From Nocardioides terrigena (GTDB lineage Bacteria; Actinomycetota; Actinomycetes; Propionibacteriales; Nocardioidaceae): a stretch of 64,000 nucleotides of DNA. A model generated the notes under the pieces. It was not told where the DNA came from. It did not search any database and saw only the letters and a list, made by a program, of their open reading frames with translations. Position numbers and translations under genes: made by a program. The first letter of the stretch is position 1. Each line of letters begins with the position of its first letter. This document shows positions 50,219-58,657 of this stretch, piece after piece. The DNA lies in NCBI RefSeq assembly GCF_003047265.1, contig NZ_PZYY01000006.1:124001-188000 (forward strand). The letters run 5' to 3'.

Positions 50219-50585
50219 GCGTCAGGACCACCACGAGGACGCCCGTGACCAGGTAGATCACCTGCAGCGGGTGGAACGCCCTGATGGAGGCGAGCTCGCC
50301 GACGATCCAGTAGGCCATGACGGTCCCGGCCACGATGCTGGCGAGCGGCCAGCCGTCGCTGTCCTTCACCTGGGCGATCGCGGCGATGAGCGAGCTGCCG
50401 CCGACGACCGCCATCAGGATCACGCCGGGAAGGTAGTTGCTGGGGAAGTCGGTGGCCCGGACCCATTCCGGCTGCTCGGGGATCCAGGTGGTCATCAGGG
50501 CGATGCCGCCGATCGTGGCGCTGAGCGCGTTGAACACCAGCAGCCCGAGCAGGACCCTGTGCCTGCCGTCCGTCCTTGCCCACAT
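50184..50585 (-). CDS. Small membrane protein, function unknown
   Basis: 133 residues from ATG 50585 (MWARTDGRHRVLLGLLVFNA). Four hydrophobic segments: VLLGLLVFNALSATIGGIALMTT, YLPGVILMAVVGGSSLIAAI, WPLASIVAGTVMAYWIVGELAS, PLQVIYLVTGVLVVVL. No family recognised. It shares a 129-bp divergent promoter with the WS/DGAT gene, which contains a DosR-like motif. Confidence 0.7.
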   Translation of the reverse strand: MWARTDGRHRVLLGLLVFNALSATIGGIALMTTWIPEQPEWVRATDFPSNYLPGVILMAVVGGSSLIAAIAQVKDSDGWPLASIVAGTVMAYWIVGELASIRAFHPLQVIYLVTGVLVVVLTPSTRPPGHRGP

Positions 50586-50632
50586 GACGTCCTCCTGTCC
50601 CTTCGACGCTAGGACGCCCGCGGGGTCCCCGA

Positions 50633-50648
50633 CAGGGCCGAAGGGCAC
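50633..50648 (-). promoter_or_regulatory. DosR/DevR-like box upstream of the WS/DGAT gene
   Basis: On the minus strand this reads GTGCCCTTCGGCCCTG, close to GGGACCTTCGGCCCTT at 52795. It lies 66-81 bp before the WS/DGAT start and 48-63 bp before the divergent membrane gene. It is a weaker match to the DosR consensus than the box at 58658, so it is tentative. Confidence 0.4.
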
Positions 50649-50714
50649 TGGTGCGGGGGGAGGGGCCGCGCGAAGACTGGGGGCGCGCGCCCGTCGTACG
50701 ACCGAGGAGACCCC

Positions 50715-52106
50715 ATGGAGCGACTCACCCCCCTCGCCACCGCCTTCCTGGACGCGGAGGACGTGGACCCCCGGGCCTCGCTCGCCATCGGTTCGTTGGC
50801 CGTCTTCGAGGGGCCGGCGCCGCCGTTCGAGGAGTTCGTCGAGCTCATCGCCGGCCGCCTCGTCCTGATCCCGCGCTACCGCCAGAAGCTGCGCACGGTC
50901 CCGCTCGGCCTGGCGGCACCGGCGTGGGTCGACGACCCCGACTTCGACATCCGCTGGCACATCCGCAACACGGCGCTGCCCCAGCCCGGCGGCCCGCAGG
51001 AGATCGGCCGCCTGATGAGCAGGGTCATGTCGCGCCGGATGAACCGCGACCGCCCGCTGTGGGAGTACTGGTTCTGCGAGGGTCTCCCCGACGGCCGGTG
51101 GGCCCTGCTGTCCAAGCTGCACCACAGCGTGGTCGACGGCGTCTCCGGCACGGACCTCTACCAGCTGGTGCTCGATCCCACCCGGACGCCGCGACCGCCC
51201 GTGCCCGACACCTGGGTGCCCGCGCCCGAGCCGTCGACCCTGTCCGTCACGGCGCAGGCGGCCTGGGAGCTGGCGACCTCGCCGCTTCCGGCCGTGCGCG
51301 CGGTGGCCGGCTCGCTCGCCGACCCACGCCGCCTGGCCCGCCTCACGGCCGAGACGGCGCGGGGGCTGCTGTCCATGTCGTCCGCGTTGCGCCCGGTCCG
51401 GAGCACGTCGTTGACGGGTCCGCTCGAGGGCAGCCGTCGGTACACGTGGACGGACATCTCGCTGGCCGACGTGCGCATCGTGCGGGCGGCGTACGGCGTG
51501 ACGGTCAACGACGTGGCCCTGGCCGCGGTGACCGGTGGCTTCCGGCAGCTGCTGCTGTCGCGTGGCGAGGAGCCCGACGCGCACGCGCTGCGCTCCCTGG
51601 TCCCGGTCTCGACCCGCGAGCCCGGGGCCGAGTCGATCCCCGACAACCGGGTCTCGCTGATGCTGCCCTACCTCCCCGTGGACCTCGCCGACCCCCACGA
51701 GCGGCTGCAGGCCGTGCGCGAGCGGGTGCGCGGCCTGCGGGCCCGGCACGAGCCCGAGGCCGGGGGGAGCGTCACGACGGTCGCGGAGTACGGCCCGTTC
51801 CCGCCCGTGTCGTGGGGGATCCGCCTCGGCATGCGGCTGCCGCAGCGCCAGGTCGCGACGGTGACGACCAACGTGCCCGGTCCCCGCAGCACGCTGTACG
51901 CGCTGGGGCGCGAGGTCCAGGAGATGCTGCCCTACGTCCCGATCGCGGACCGGGTGCGCATCGGCGTGGCCATGTTCTCCTACCGGGACACCCTGACCTT
52001 CGGGATCACCGGTGACTACGACACGACGCCCGACCTGAACGTGCTCGCCGACGGCATCGCGGCGTCCATGGCGGAGCTGCTGGCCGTCGCCCGGGAGGCG
52101 GGCTGA
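50715..52106 (+). CDS. Wax ester synthase / diacylglycerol acyltransferase (WS/DGAT)
   Basis: 463 residues from ATG 50715. The catalytic HHxxxDG motif is HHSVVDG at residues 136-142 (LLSKLHHSVVDGVSG). The N-terminal MERLTPLATAFLDAED and DFDIRWHIRNTALPQPGG, and the C-terminal NVPGPRSTLYALGREVQEM (PLW and NVPGP motifs), are typical. It makes triacylglycerol or wax esters from acyl-CoA. In mycobacteria the homologue tgs1 belongs to the DosR dormancy regulon; a DosR-like box upstream and stress genes downstream fit that pattern. Confidence 0.92.
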   Translation: MERLTPLATAFLDAEDVDPRASLAIGSLAVFEGPAPPFEEFVELIAGRLVLIPRYRQKLRTVPLGLAAPAWVDDPDFDIRWHIRNTALPQPGGPQEIGRLMSRVMSRRMNRDRPLWEYWFCEGLPDGRWALLSKLHHSVVDGVSGTDLYQLVLDPTRTPRPPVPDTWVPAPEPSTLSVTAQAAWELATSPLPAVRAVAGSLADPRRLARLTAETARGLLSMSSALRPVRSTSLTGPLEGSRRYTWTDISLADVRIVRAAYGVTVNDVALAAVTGGFRQLLLSRGEEPDAHALRSLVPVSTREPGAESIPDNRVSLMLPYLPVDLADPHERLQAVRERVRGLRARHEPEAGGSVTTVAEYGPFPPVSWGIRLGMRLPQRQVATVTTNVPGPRSTLYALGREVQEMLPYVPIADRVRIGVAMFSYRDTLTFGITGDYDTTPDLNVLADGIAASMAELLAVAREAG

Positions 52107-52119
52107 CACGCTCTCCCGT

Positions 52120-52656
52120 TCACGACTGGTCGACGGCGTCCTTCGCGTCGCGCTCGAGGGCCTCGACGTCCGCCTGGAGCTCCTTCTTCTCCAGCGTCTC
52201 CGAGCGCTGCATGGACTCCTCGATCCGCGACTCCATGTCCATCACGCCCACGACGACCAGGCCGGCCTCGCCCTTGTCGAGCGACTCGCCGAGCTCCTTC
52301 AGGTCGTCACGGCTCATCCCGGCCGCGGCGTGGCCGGCCACGGCGCCCAGGATCGCGCCGCCGGCGGTCGTGGCCGCGAGCAGGCCGCCACCGATCGCGG
52401 CGAACGGGAACAGGGCGACGACGAGGCCCGTGGCGAGCCCGGTGCCACCGCCCAGGACGCCGCCGACCCGGGTCGGGGTCTCGTGCTTGCGGGTGATCTT
52501 GACCTTGCCGTCCTCACGACGGTGGATGACCGCGGCGTCGTAGGCATCCATCAGCCCTGCGCTGTTGTGCAGGGCCTTCACCAGGTCGTAGTCGGCCTCC
52601 GCGGAGTCGAGGTCCGGGTAGACCCCGGCGAAGACGATGAGGGTGTCGAGTGCCAT
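52120..52656 (-). CDS. Glycine-zipper general stress-type protein (DUF1269-like)
   Basis: 178 residues from ATG 52656. An N-terminal ferredoxin-like region (MALDTLIVFAGVYPDLDSAEADYDLVKAL) is followed by a Gly/Ala-rich hydrophobic centre (VGGVLGGGTGLATGLVVALFPFAAIGGGLLAATTAGGAILGAVAGHAA) of the type seen in DUF1269/general stress proteins. A charged C-terminus (LEKKELQADVEALERDAKDA) may form a coiled coil. Probably membrane-associated; no enzymatic function is known. It converges with the WS/DGAT gene 13 bp away and is divergent from a small ORF across a region with DosR-like palindromes. Confidence 0.75.
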   Translation of the reverse strand: MALDTLIVFAGVYPDLDSAEADYDLVKALHNSAGLMDAYDAAVIHRREDGKVKITRKHETPTRVGGVLGGGTGLATGLVVALFPFAAIGGGLLAATTAGGAILGAVAGHAAAGMSRDDLKELGESLDKGEAGLVVVGVMDMESRIEESMQRSETLEKKELQADVEALERDAKDAVDQS

Positions 52657-52782
52657 GTGGGTGACCTCCAGGTGGGTGGAGGCCCACGGTGGCACCGCGC
52701 TCGTGGAGGGCGCCTCATCCGCTCCGGGTGAGACGCGTCCCCACGTCCGAGGGGGTTCCAGAGGGTCCCCTTACCTCCACGA

Positions 52783-52831
52783 GGGACGGGAGTCGGGACC
52801 TTCGGCCCTTCAGGGTCCCCGGGCCCGTCCC
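52783..52831. promoter_or_regulatory. Nested palindrome with DosR-like boxes between the stress-protein gene and a small ORF
   Basis: Outer arms GGGACGGG (52783) and CCCGTCCC (52824-52831) enclose GGGACC (52795) and GGGTCCC (52813), all centred near 52807. The centre reads GGGACCTTCGGCCCTT, which fits the DosR half-site pattern GGGAC...GNCC. On the other strand GGGACCCTGAAGGGCC gives a second, opposed box. This could serve both divergent promoters, or form a strong hairpin if transcribed. Confidence 0.5.
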
Positions 52832-52882
52832 TAGCCTCGGCAGCGCAACCCCAGCGATGCCATCCGCACCGAGGAGCAGACG

Positions 52883-53062
52883 TTGAAGCAGCGACCGATC
52901 GCACCGTCCGTCACCCGAGTCGACCGGTGGCGCTACCGGTCCGCCGTCCACGCCGCCCGGGTGCTGAACTCGATGGGCCGGCCCGACGCCGTCGTCGACC
53001 GGCCCACCGTCGGGGACCGGCCCCGACCTCGGTTCGAGGCCGGTCGTCCCAGCACGTCCTGA
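52883..53062 (+). CDS. Small basic protein of unknown function (candidate)
   Basis: 59 residues from TTG 52883, with GAGGAG 7 bp upstream. The product begins MKQRPIAPSVTRVDRWRY and is Arg/Pro-rich throughout (14 Arg). Third codon positions are strongly G/C, as in neighbouring genes, and the ribosome site is good. It lies 52 bp downstream of the nested palindrome, so it could be co-regulated with the divergent stress-protein gene. No homologue recognised. Confidence 0.4.
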   Translation: MKQRPIAPSVTRVDRWRYRSAVHAARVLNSMGRPDAVVDRPTVGDRPRPRFEAGRPSTS

Positions 53063-53100
53063 GTGACCGACCCGCCGGGTGACCGGCGGGCCGGCCGGGC

Positions 53101-53493
53101 TCAGGCCAGTGCCTTGGCCTTGAGGGCTGCGAACTCCCTCTCGTCGATCGTCCCGGCGTCCAGCAGGGCCTTCGCGCTCGCGATCTGGTCGGGCGCCGCC
53201 TGCGTGCCCGAGACCGACCTGATGTAGCTGGCCTGCTCGTCCATCTGCTTCTGCACGGCCGCCGCCTGGCGGTCCTGCATGCTGCGGCCCCGGGCGATCA
53301 GGTAGATCAGGGCGCCCAGCCAGGGCAGGAAGACGAGCACGATGGCCCATCCGGCCTTGGCCCAGCCGCTGAGCGTGGTGTCGCCGAACATGTCGAAGAG
53401 GCAGCGGAACCACACCATGATGGCGCCGAACCAGATGAAGAACCAGAAGCTCCAGAGGAGGACTTCTCCGAAGTCCGAAGTGATCGAGTCCAT
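53101..53493 (-). CDS. SHOCT-domain membrane protein
   Basis: 130 residues from ATG 53493 (MDSITSDFGEVLLWSFWFFIWFGAIMVWFRCLFDMF). Two transmembrane helices (WFFIWFGAIMVWF and GWAIVLVFLPWLGALIYLIARG, the latter PLDc_N-like) are followed by a linker and a C-terminal SHOCT motif (DQIASAKALLDAGTIDEREFAALKAKAL). SHOCT proteins of this form are common in actinobacteria, with a suggested oligomerisation role. Nothing more can be assigned. It sits within the stress-gene block. Confidence 0.82.
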   Translation of the reverse strand: MDSITSDFGEVLLWSFWFFIWFGAIMVWFRCLFDMFGDTTLSGWAKAGWAIVLVFLPWLGALIYLIARGRSMQDRQAAAVQKQMDEQASYIRSVSGTQAAPDQIASAKALLDAGTIDEREFAALKAKALA

Positions 53494-53635
53494 GTCAGTC
53501 CTTGAGTCGTGACGGCAGGATGCCTGGTTCCAGGCCCGTCGCGCCCAGCCTGCCCGTCCCGGAGGACCTCCACATCCCACGTTTCGGATGACCCTGCGCC
53601 GTCCGGAGCGGTGCACGGACTGTCATGCTGGGCCG

Positions 53636-54259
53636 GTGACGTACGCACCGGGGCGACTGCTCGTGCTGCTGGTCGGGTGTGTGGTGCTCGGTGCCGGTGT
53701 CGCCCTCTTCCTCACCGCGGACCTGGGCTCGGACGGCTACTCCACCCTCGTCAACGGCATCGCCCTGGCCACCGGGCTGGCCTTCTGGGTCGCCAACCTG
53801 CTGGTCGGGGTCACGCTGGTCGCCCTGGCCGCCGTACGACGGGTGTTCCCCGGCGTCGGCACCGTCGTCCAGGTGGTCGTCGTGGGCGTCACCGTGTCGC
53901 TGCTCGTCGACGTGCTCGACACCCCGGACGGCCTGGGCCCCCGGTTGCTCCTGCTGGCCGGGGCGTTCCCGGTGCTCGCCGTGGGGATCGCGGTCTACCT
54001 CGGCAGCCACACCGGGGCCGGCCCCGCCGAGGCCGCCGCGCTCGCCTGGGACCCGCCCGTGCCGTTCCGGTGGAGCTACAGCGCCGTGCAGGGCGGGGGA
54101 GCGCTCATCGGCTGGCTGCTCGGCGCGACCGTCGGCGTCGGCACGGTCGCGGTCATCCTGCTGCTCGGACCGGGGGTCGACCTGGCCAGCCGGTTGCTCC
54201 ACCTCGACGTGCACCAGGGCGAGCCGGCTGGTCAGGGTCCCGGCACGCGAGCATCATGA
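53636..54259 (+). CDS. YczE/YyaS-family membrane protein
   Basis: 207 residues from GTG 53636 (MTYAPGRLLVLLVGCVVLGAGVALFLTADLGSDGYSTLVNGIA). Five transmembrane helices; the N-terminal ADLGSDGYSTLVNGIALATGLAFWVANLLV segment is the YczE/YitT-type signature. A second helix-rich half (GPRLLLLAGAFPVLAVGIAVYLGS, GALIGWLLGATVGVGTVAVILLL) follows. Function unknown; family members are predicted small-molecule or regulatory membrane proteins. It ends 4 bp before the agmatinase-like gene, suggesting an operon. Confidence 0.75.
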   Translation: MTYAPGRLLVLLVGCVVLGAGVALFLTADLGSDGYSTLVNGIALATGLAFWVANLLVGVTLVALAAVRRVFPGVGTVVQVVVVGVTVSLLVDVLDTPDGLGPRLLLLAGAFPVLAVGIAVYLGSHTGAGPAEAAALAWDPPVPFRWSYSAVQGGGALIGWLLGATVGVGTVAVILLLGPGVDLASRLLHLDVHQGEPAGQGPGTRAS

Positions 54260-54263
54260 CGGC

Positions 54264-55277
54264 ATGACCAGGTACGGCGGGCAGTACGGCCCCGACATCA
54301 CCTTCCTCGGCGTCGCCCCCTGCGACCTGGACGACGAGGCGTCGTACGCCGGTGCCGACGTGGTGGTCGTCGGTGCGCCCTTCGACGGCGGCACCTCCCA
54401 CCGGCCCGGCACCCGCTTCGGTCCCCAGGCGATCCGGATGACCGACTACCTCGCCTACGACGGGTCCCGTCCGTCGCTCGCGCTGCGGACCGACGGGCTG
54501 AGGGACCTGAAGGTCCTCGACGCCGGCGACGTGGAGATGCCGCCCGGCGACATCGAGAAGGCCCTCGGGGTGCTCGAGGCGGCCGTGGAGAAGGTCACCC
54601 GCGCCGGCGCCATCCCGGTCGTGCTCGGCGGCGACCACTCGATCGCCTTCCCCGACGCCAAGGGTGTCGCCAACGTGCTGGGCCACGGACGGGTCTCGAT
54701 GATCCACTTCGACGCGCACGCCGACACCGGTGACATCGAGTTCGGCTCGCTGTGGGGGCACGGCCAGCCGATGCGCCGGCTGATCGAGTCGGGCGCGCTG
54801 CGCGGCGACCGGTTCCTCCAGGTCGGGCTGCGCGGCTACTGGCCGGGGCCGGAGACCCTGGGCTGGATGGCCGGGCAGCGGATGCGGTCCTACGAGATGA
54901 CCGAGATCGTCCACCGCGGGCTGTCCGACGTCCTGACCGAGGCGTTCACGATCGCGACCGACGAGTGCGACGGCGTCTTCCTGTCGGTCGACATCGACGT
55001 CTGCGACCCCGGGCACGCGCCCGGCACGGGCACCCCGGAGCCCGGCGGCCTGACGGCGCGCGAGCTGCTCGACTCCGTACGCCGCATCTGCCTCGAGCTG
55101 CCGGTCGTCGGGATCGACGTGGTCGAGGTCAGCCCGCCCTACGACCACGCCGACATCACGGCGGCGCTCGCCAACCGGGTCGTGCTCGAGGCGCTCTCGG
55201 CGATCGCGCGGCGGCGCCGCGACGAGCGCGACGGGACCACGTGGGACCCGGCCCAGCCGCTGCTCGACGGCCGCTGA
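54264..55277 (+). CDS. Ureohydrolase, agmatinase-like
   Basis: 337 residues from ATG 54264. The arginase-family binuclear manganese site is complete: VLGGDHSIAFP (first His), IHFDAHADTGD (DAHAD), and SVDIDVCDPGHAPGTGTPEPGGL (DxD). FDGGTSHRPGTRFGPQAIR is the N-terminal signature of the agmatinase/guanidinobutyrase/guanidinopropionase group. It hydrolyses a guanidino compound to an amine and urea; which one is not decided by sequence. The upstream YczE-like membrane protein, 4 bp away, might transport a substrate or product. Confidence 0.9.
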   Translation: MTRYGGQYGPDITFLGVAPCDLDDEASYAGADVVVVGAPFDGGTSHRPGTRFGPQAIRMTDYLAYDGSRPSLALRTDGLRDLKVLDAGDVEMPPGDIEKALGVLEAAVEKVTRAGAIPVVLGGDHSIAFPDAKGVANVLGHGRVSMIHFDAHADTGDIEFGSLWGHGQPMRRLIESGALRGDRFLQVGLRGYWPGPETLGWMAGQRMRSYEMTEIVHRGLSDVLTEAFTIATDECDGVFLSVDIDVCDPGHAPGTGTPEPGGLTARELLDSVRRICLELPVVGIDVVEVSPPYDHADITAALANRVVLEALSAIARRRRDERDGTTWDPAQPLLDGR

Positions 55278-55278
55278 G

Positions 55279-57747
55279 CTACGACTGGAGGCGACGCGCC
55301 AGATAGGTCGCCGTGACCCCGACGCCGGCCGCCGCCACGTCGTGCGGGGTGCCGGTGGCGACGACCTGCCCACCGGCGTCGCCGCCGCCGGGGCCGAGGT
55401 CGACGACCCAGTCGGCGGTGGCGATGGTGTCCAGGTCGTGCTCGACCAGGACGACCGTGTTGCCCGCGTCCACCAGCCGGTGCAGCTGGCGCATCAGCAG
55501 GTCGGTGTCGGAGGGGTGCAGGCCCGAGGTCGGCTCGTCGAGGAGGTAGAGCGAGTGGCCGCGGTTGGCGCGCTGCAGCTCGGTGGCCAGCTTGATCCGC
55601 TGGGCCTCGCCGCCGCTGAGCTCGGTCGCGGGCTGCCCGAGCCGCAGGTAGCCCAGCCCGACCTCGCGCAGGGTCTGCAGGCCGCGGGCGGCCGTCGGCA
55701 CGTCGGCTAGGAACGTGGCGGCGTCGTCCACCGACATGGCCAGGACGTCGGCGATGGTCCGGTCGCGGTGGGTCACCTCGAGGGTCTCGGCGTTGTAGCG
55801 CGCGCCGTGACAGGTCGGGCACGGGGCGTACGTGCTCGGGAGGAACACCAGCTCGACCGAGACGAAGCCCTCGCCCTGGCAGGTCTCGCAGCGCCCCGCA
55901 GCGACGTTGAAGGAGAAGCGCCCGGCGTTGTAGCCCCGCTCCCGCGCCTCGGGGGTGGCGGCGTACACCTTGCGGACCGCGTCGAAGAGCCCGGTGTACG
56001 TCGCCAGGTTGGACCGGGGCGTGCGGCCGATGGGCCGCTGGTCCACGACGACGAGACGGTCGAAGGAGTCGATGCCCGAGACCTCGCGGACGTCGAGGTC
56101 GCCGGTCGCGGCGTCCCGGTCCTCCTCCTCGTCCACGACGTCGACCGGTGGGTGGCCGAGGTGGCGCCGGACGACCTCGGCCAGGACCTGGACGACGAGG
56201 CTCGACTTCCCGGAGCCCGAGACGCCGGTGACCGCGGTCAGCGTCCCCAGGGGGAGGTCGACGGACACGTCCTGGAGGTTGTGCCGCGAGACGCCGCCGA
56301 GGTGGATCCATCCCGCAGGTGTGCGGGGATCGTGCTGGGACCGCTCGGCCCGACCGAAGAGGTGGGCACTGGTGGGGGACTCCGCGACCTCCTCCAGCCC
56401 GGCGATCGGTCCGGAGTAGAGCACCCGGCCGCCGCCCTCGCCCGCGGCGGGCCCGATGTCCACGACCCAGTCGGCACGGCGTACGACGTCCATGTCGTGC
56501 TCGACCACGAAGAGCGAGTTGCCCGCGGCCTTGAGCCGGTCGAGCACCTCCAGCAGCGGCTCGGCATCGGCGGGGTGCAGGCCGGCCGAGGGCTCGTCGA
56601 GCACGTAGACGACGCCGAAGAGTCCCGAGCGCAGCTGGGTGGCGATCCGCAGGCGCTGCGCCTCGCCGGGCGACAGCGTCGTCGAGCTGCGGCCCAGCGA
56701 GAGGTAGCCGAGACCGAGGTCCAGCAGCACCCCGATCCGGGCGACCAGGTCGCCGCTGATGCGTCCGGCGACGTCGTCGCCGTCCTCGGTGACCGACGGG
56801 CGGAGCAGGTCGGCGAGCTCGGTGAACGGGAGCGCGTTGGCCTCCGCGATCGAGGCCCCGGCGAAGGTGACCGCGAGGGCCTCGGGGCGCACCCCGCTGC
56901 CGTGGCAGGTCGAGCAGGGGGTGCTGCGGACGAACGGCGTCATCCTGGCCCGCATCGCCTCGCTCGGCGACGAGGCCAGCACCTGGCGCACGTGCCGGCG
57001 GGCGCTGCGGAAGGTGCCGTGGTAGTCCCGGCCCCCGCCGCCGCCCTTGTCCTGCGGCCGGATCAGGACCGACGGCTGCTCGTCGGTGAAGAGCAGCCAC
57101 TGCCGGTGCTCGGGCGACAGCTCGCGCCACGGGCGGTCGACGTCGATGCCGAGGTTCTTCACGATCCGGCGCAGGTTGTGTCCCTGCCAGGCGCCCGGCC
57201 ACGCGGCGATCGCGCCGTCGCGGATGCTCAGCGACGTGTCGGGGACCAGCAGGTCCTCGGCGACGTCGTGCACGACCCCGAGGCCGTGGCACTCGGGACA
57301 GGCGCCGGCGGCGGTGTGCGGGGAGAAGGCCTCCGCTGCCAGGTGCTCGGCGCCGGCGGGATAGGTGCCGACGCGCGAGTACAGGATCCGCAGCAGGTTG
57401 GAGAGCGTGGTGATGGTGCCGACCGTCGACCGTGAGCTCGCCGCCCCCCGGCGCTGCTGCAGCGCCACCGCGGGCGGCAGGCCGGTGATCTCCTGCACGT
57501 GGGGCGCGCCGACCTGGTGGAGCAGGCGACGGGCGTAGGGCGCGACGGACTCGAAGTAGCGACGCTGTGCCTCGGCGTACAACGTGCCGAAGGCGAGGGA
57601 GGACTTCCCGGATCCGGAGACCCCGGTGAAGGCGACGATCGCGTCGCGCGGCAGGTCGACGTCGACGTCACGGAGGTTGTGCTCGCGTGCCCCGCGGACG
57701 CGCACGAAGCCGTCCCGCTCCCCGATGCTCGGCGCCCCTGTGTCCAC
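55279..57747 (-). CDS. UvrA2-like excinuclease ATPase subunit without UvrB-binding domain
   Basis: 822 residues from ATG 57747, versus ~950 for UvrA. Two ABC ATPase halves: FTGVSGSGKSSLAFGTLYAEAQRRYFES and VTGVSGSGKSSLVVQVLAEV as Walker A; LSPGEAQRLRIATQL and LSGGEAQRIKLATEL as signatures. Zinc modules: CSTCHGSGVRPE and CETCQGEG...CPTCHGARYN. After RILYSRVGTYPAG the chain jumps to SPHTAAGACPECHGLG, so the ~110-residue UvrB-binding domain and its zinc finger are absent. That is the UvrA2 pattern (DrrC-like, linked to intercalator resistance). It converges with the ureohydrolase gene, separated by one base. Confidence 0.9.
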   Translation of the reverse strand: MDTGAPSIGERDGFVRVRGAREHNLRDVDVDLPRDAIVAFTGVSGSGKSSLAFGTLYAEAQRRYFESVAPYARRLLHQVGAPHVQEITGLPPAVALQQRRGAASSRSTVGTITTLSNLLRILYSRVGTYPAGAEHLAAEAFSPHTAAGACPECHGLGVVHDVAEDLLVPDTSLSIRDGAIAAWPGAWQGHNLRRIVKNLGIDVDRPWRELSPEHRQWLLFTDEQPSVLIRPQDKGGGGGRDYHGTFRSARRHVRQVLASSPSEAMRARMTPFVRSTPCSTCHGSGVRPEALAVTFAGASIAEANALPFTELADLLRPSVTEDGDDVAGRISGDLVARIGVLLDLGLGYLSLGRSSTTLSPGEAQRLRIATQLRSGLFGVVYVLDEPSAGLHPADAEPLLEVLDRLKAAGNSLFVVEHDMDVVRRADWVVDIGPAAGEGGGRVLYSGPIAGLEEVAESPTSAHLFGRAERSQHDPRTPAGWIHLGGVSRHNLQDVSVDLPLGTLTAVTGVSGSGKSSLVVQVLAEVVRRHLGHPPVDVVDEEEDRDAATGDLDVREVSGIDSFDRLVVVDQRPIGRTPRSNLATYTGLFDAVRKVYAATPEARERGYNAGRFSFNVAAGRCETCQGEGFVSVELVFLPSTYAPCPTCHGARYNAETLEVTHRDRTIADVLAMSVDDAATFLADVPTAARGLQTLREVGLGYLRLGQPATELSGGEAQRIKLATELQRANRGHSLYLLDEPTSGLHPSDTDLLMRQLHRLVDAGNTVVLVEHDLDTIATADWVVDLGPGGGDAGGQVVATGTPHDVAAAGVGVTATYLARRLQS

Positions 57748-57789
57748 CCCCTCTGTCTAGCGGACGCCCTGCCGTGTCGTGCGGGCGGG

Positions 57790-58629
57790 TCACCGCCGTC
57801 CGGCGAGGGGCCGGGGCGGCTGCGGCGCGTGGCCGGTCATGGTCTCGATGAGCTCGGCGGCGATGACGCTGACCTTGCGGTTGGTGGTCTGCGAGGCATG
57901 GCGCAGGACCTCGAACGCGTCGTGGGAGGTGATCCTGCGCGTGACCATGAGGATCCCGAGGGCCTGGTCGATCACGGCCCGGGTGGCCAGCGCCTCGCGC
58001 AGCTCGTCGTCGAGGACGGTGTGACCGGCGTGGCGCAGCAGGATGGTCAACGCGGTGGCCGCCTGGCCGGCGAACGCCTCGGCCCGGGCGACGTCACGGT
58101 CGGTGAAGGCGTGGGGGACGGTGGCGTAGAGGTTGAGGGCGGCCACGGGGTGGCCGTCGATGCTCAGGGGCACGGAGACGACGCTGAGGATGCCGTGGGA
58201 CACGGCGTGGCCGGCGTAGTCGCCCCACCTCTCCTCGAGCGACATGTCGGGCACGTCGACGCGGACCCCGCGGGCGATGGCCTCCAGGCACGGTCCGTGC
58301 CCGCGGGTGTACTGGACCTCGTCCATCCGCGTCGCCACGTCGTCGCTGCTGACCACGGTGGCGACCTGTCCGGCGCGGTGCAGCGTGATGCCGCAGTGCG
58401 TGGCGGGCACGATGGCGGCGGCCAGCACCGCCAGCTGGTGCATGAAGTCGGTGACGTCGGGGCTGTCGAGGACCAGGTTGAGCAGCTCGACGCAGGCCGC
58501 CGAGGGAGGGAGCGGTTGCTGGTCCACTGGCTGGTTCCCGCCTGCGCCGTCGTCCGGATCGTGGCCGCGTGTGCAGAAGGCGATGCCGCGCGGTGGTGCC
58601 GACACACTCGTGACCCTCAGTGCCTCCAC
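57790..58629 (-). CDS. GAF-ANTAR signalling protein
   Basis: 279 residues from GTG 58629; shorter starts are possible. A GAF domain (about 50-190: FMHQLAVLAAAIVPATHCGITLHR, QYTRGHGPCLEAIARGVRVDVPDM, SVPLSIDGHPVAALNLYA) is followed by a C-terminal ANTAR domain (DELREALATRAVIDQALGILMVTRRITSHDAFEVLRHASQTTNRKVSVIAAELI). ANTAR proteins bind dual-hairpin RNA to prevent transcription termination; a GAF-ANTAR pair is a common actinobacterial sensor without phosphorelay. The GAF ligand is unknown. It shares a 175-bp promoter region with a universal stress protein. Confidence 0.92.
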   Translation of the reverse strand: MEALRVTSVSAPPRGIAFCTRGHDPDDGAGGNQPVDQQPLPPSAACVELLNLVLDSPDVTDFMHQLAVLAAAIVPATHCGITLHRAGQVATVVSSDDVATRMDEVQYTRGHGPCLEAIARGVRVDVPDMSLEERWGDYAGHAVSHGILSVVSVPLSIDGHPVAALNLYATVPHAFTDRDVARAEAFAGQAATALTILLRHAGHTVLDDELREALATRAVIDQALGILMVTRRITSHDAFEVLRHASQTTNRKVSVIAAELIETMTGHAPQPPRPLAGRR

Positions 58630-58657
58630 GCTACGCCCTCGCCGGGGTCGGACAACT

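Noticed and set aside
52715-53413. A 232-codon minus-strand frame over the intergenic palindrome
   Set aside because: It overlaps the real SHOCT gene in another frame and shows only low-complexity Gly/Arg/Pro sequence.
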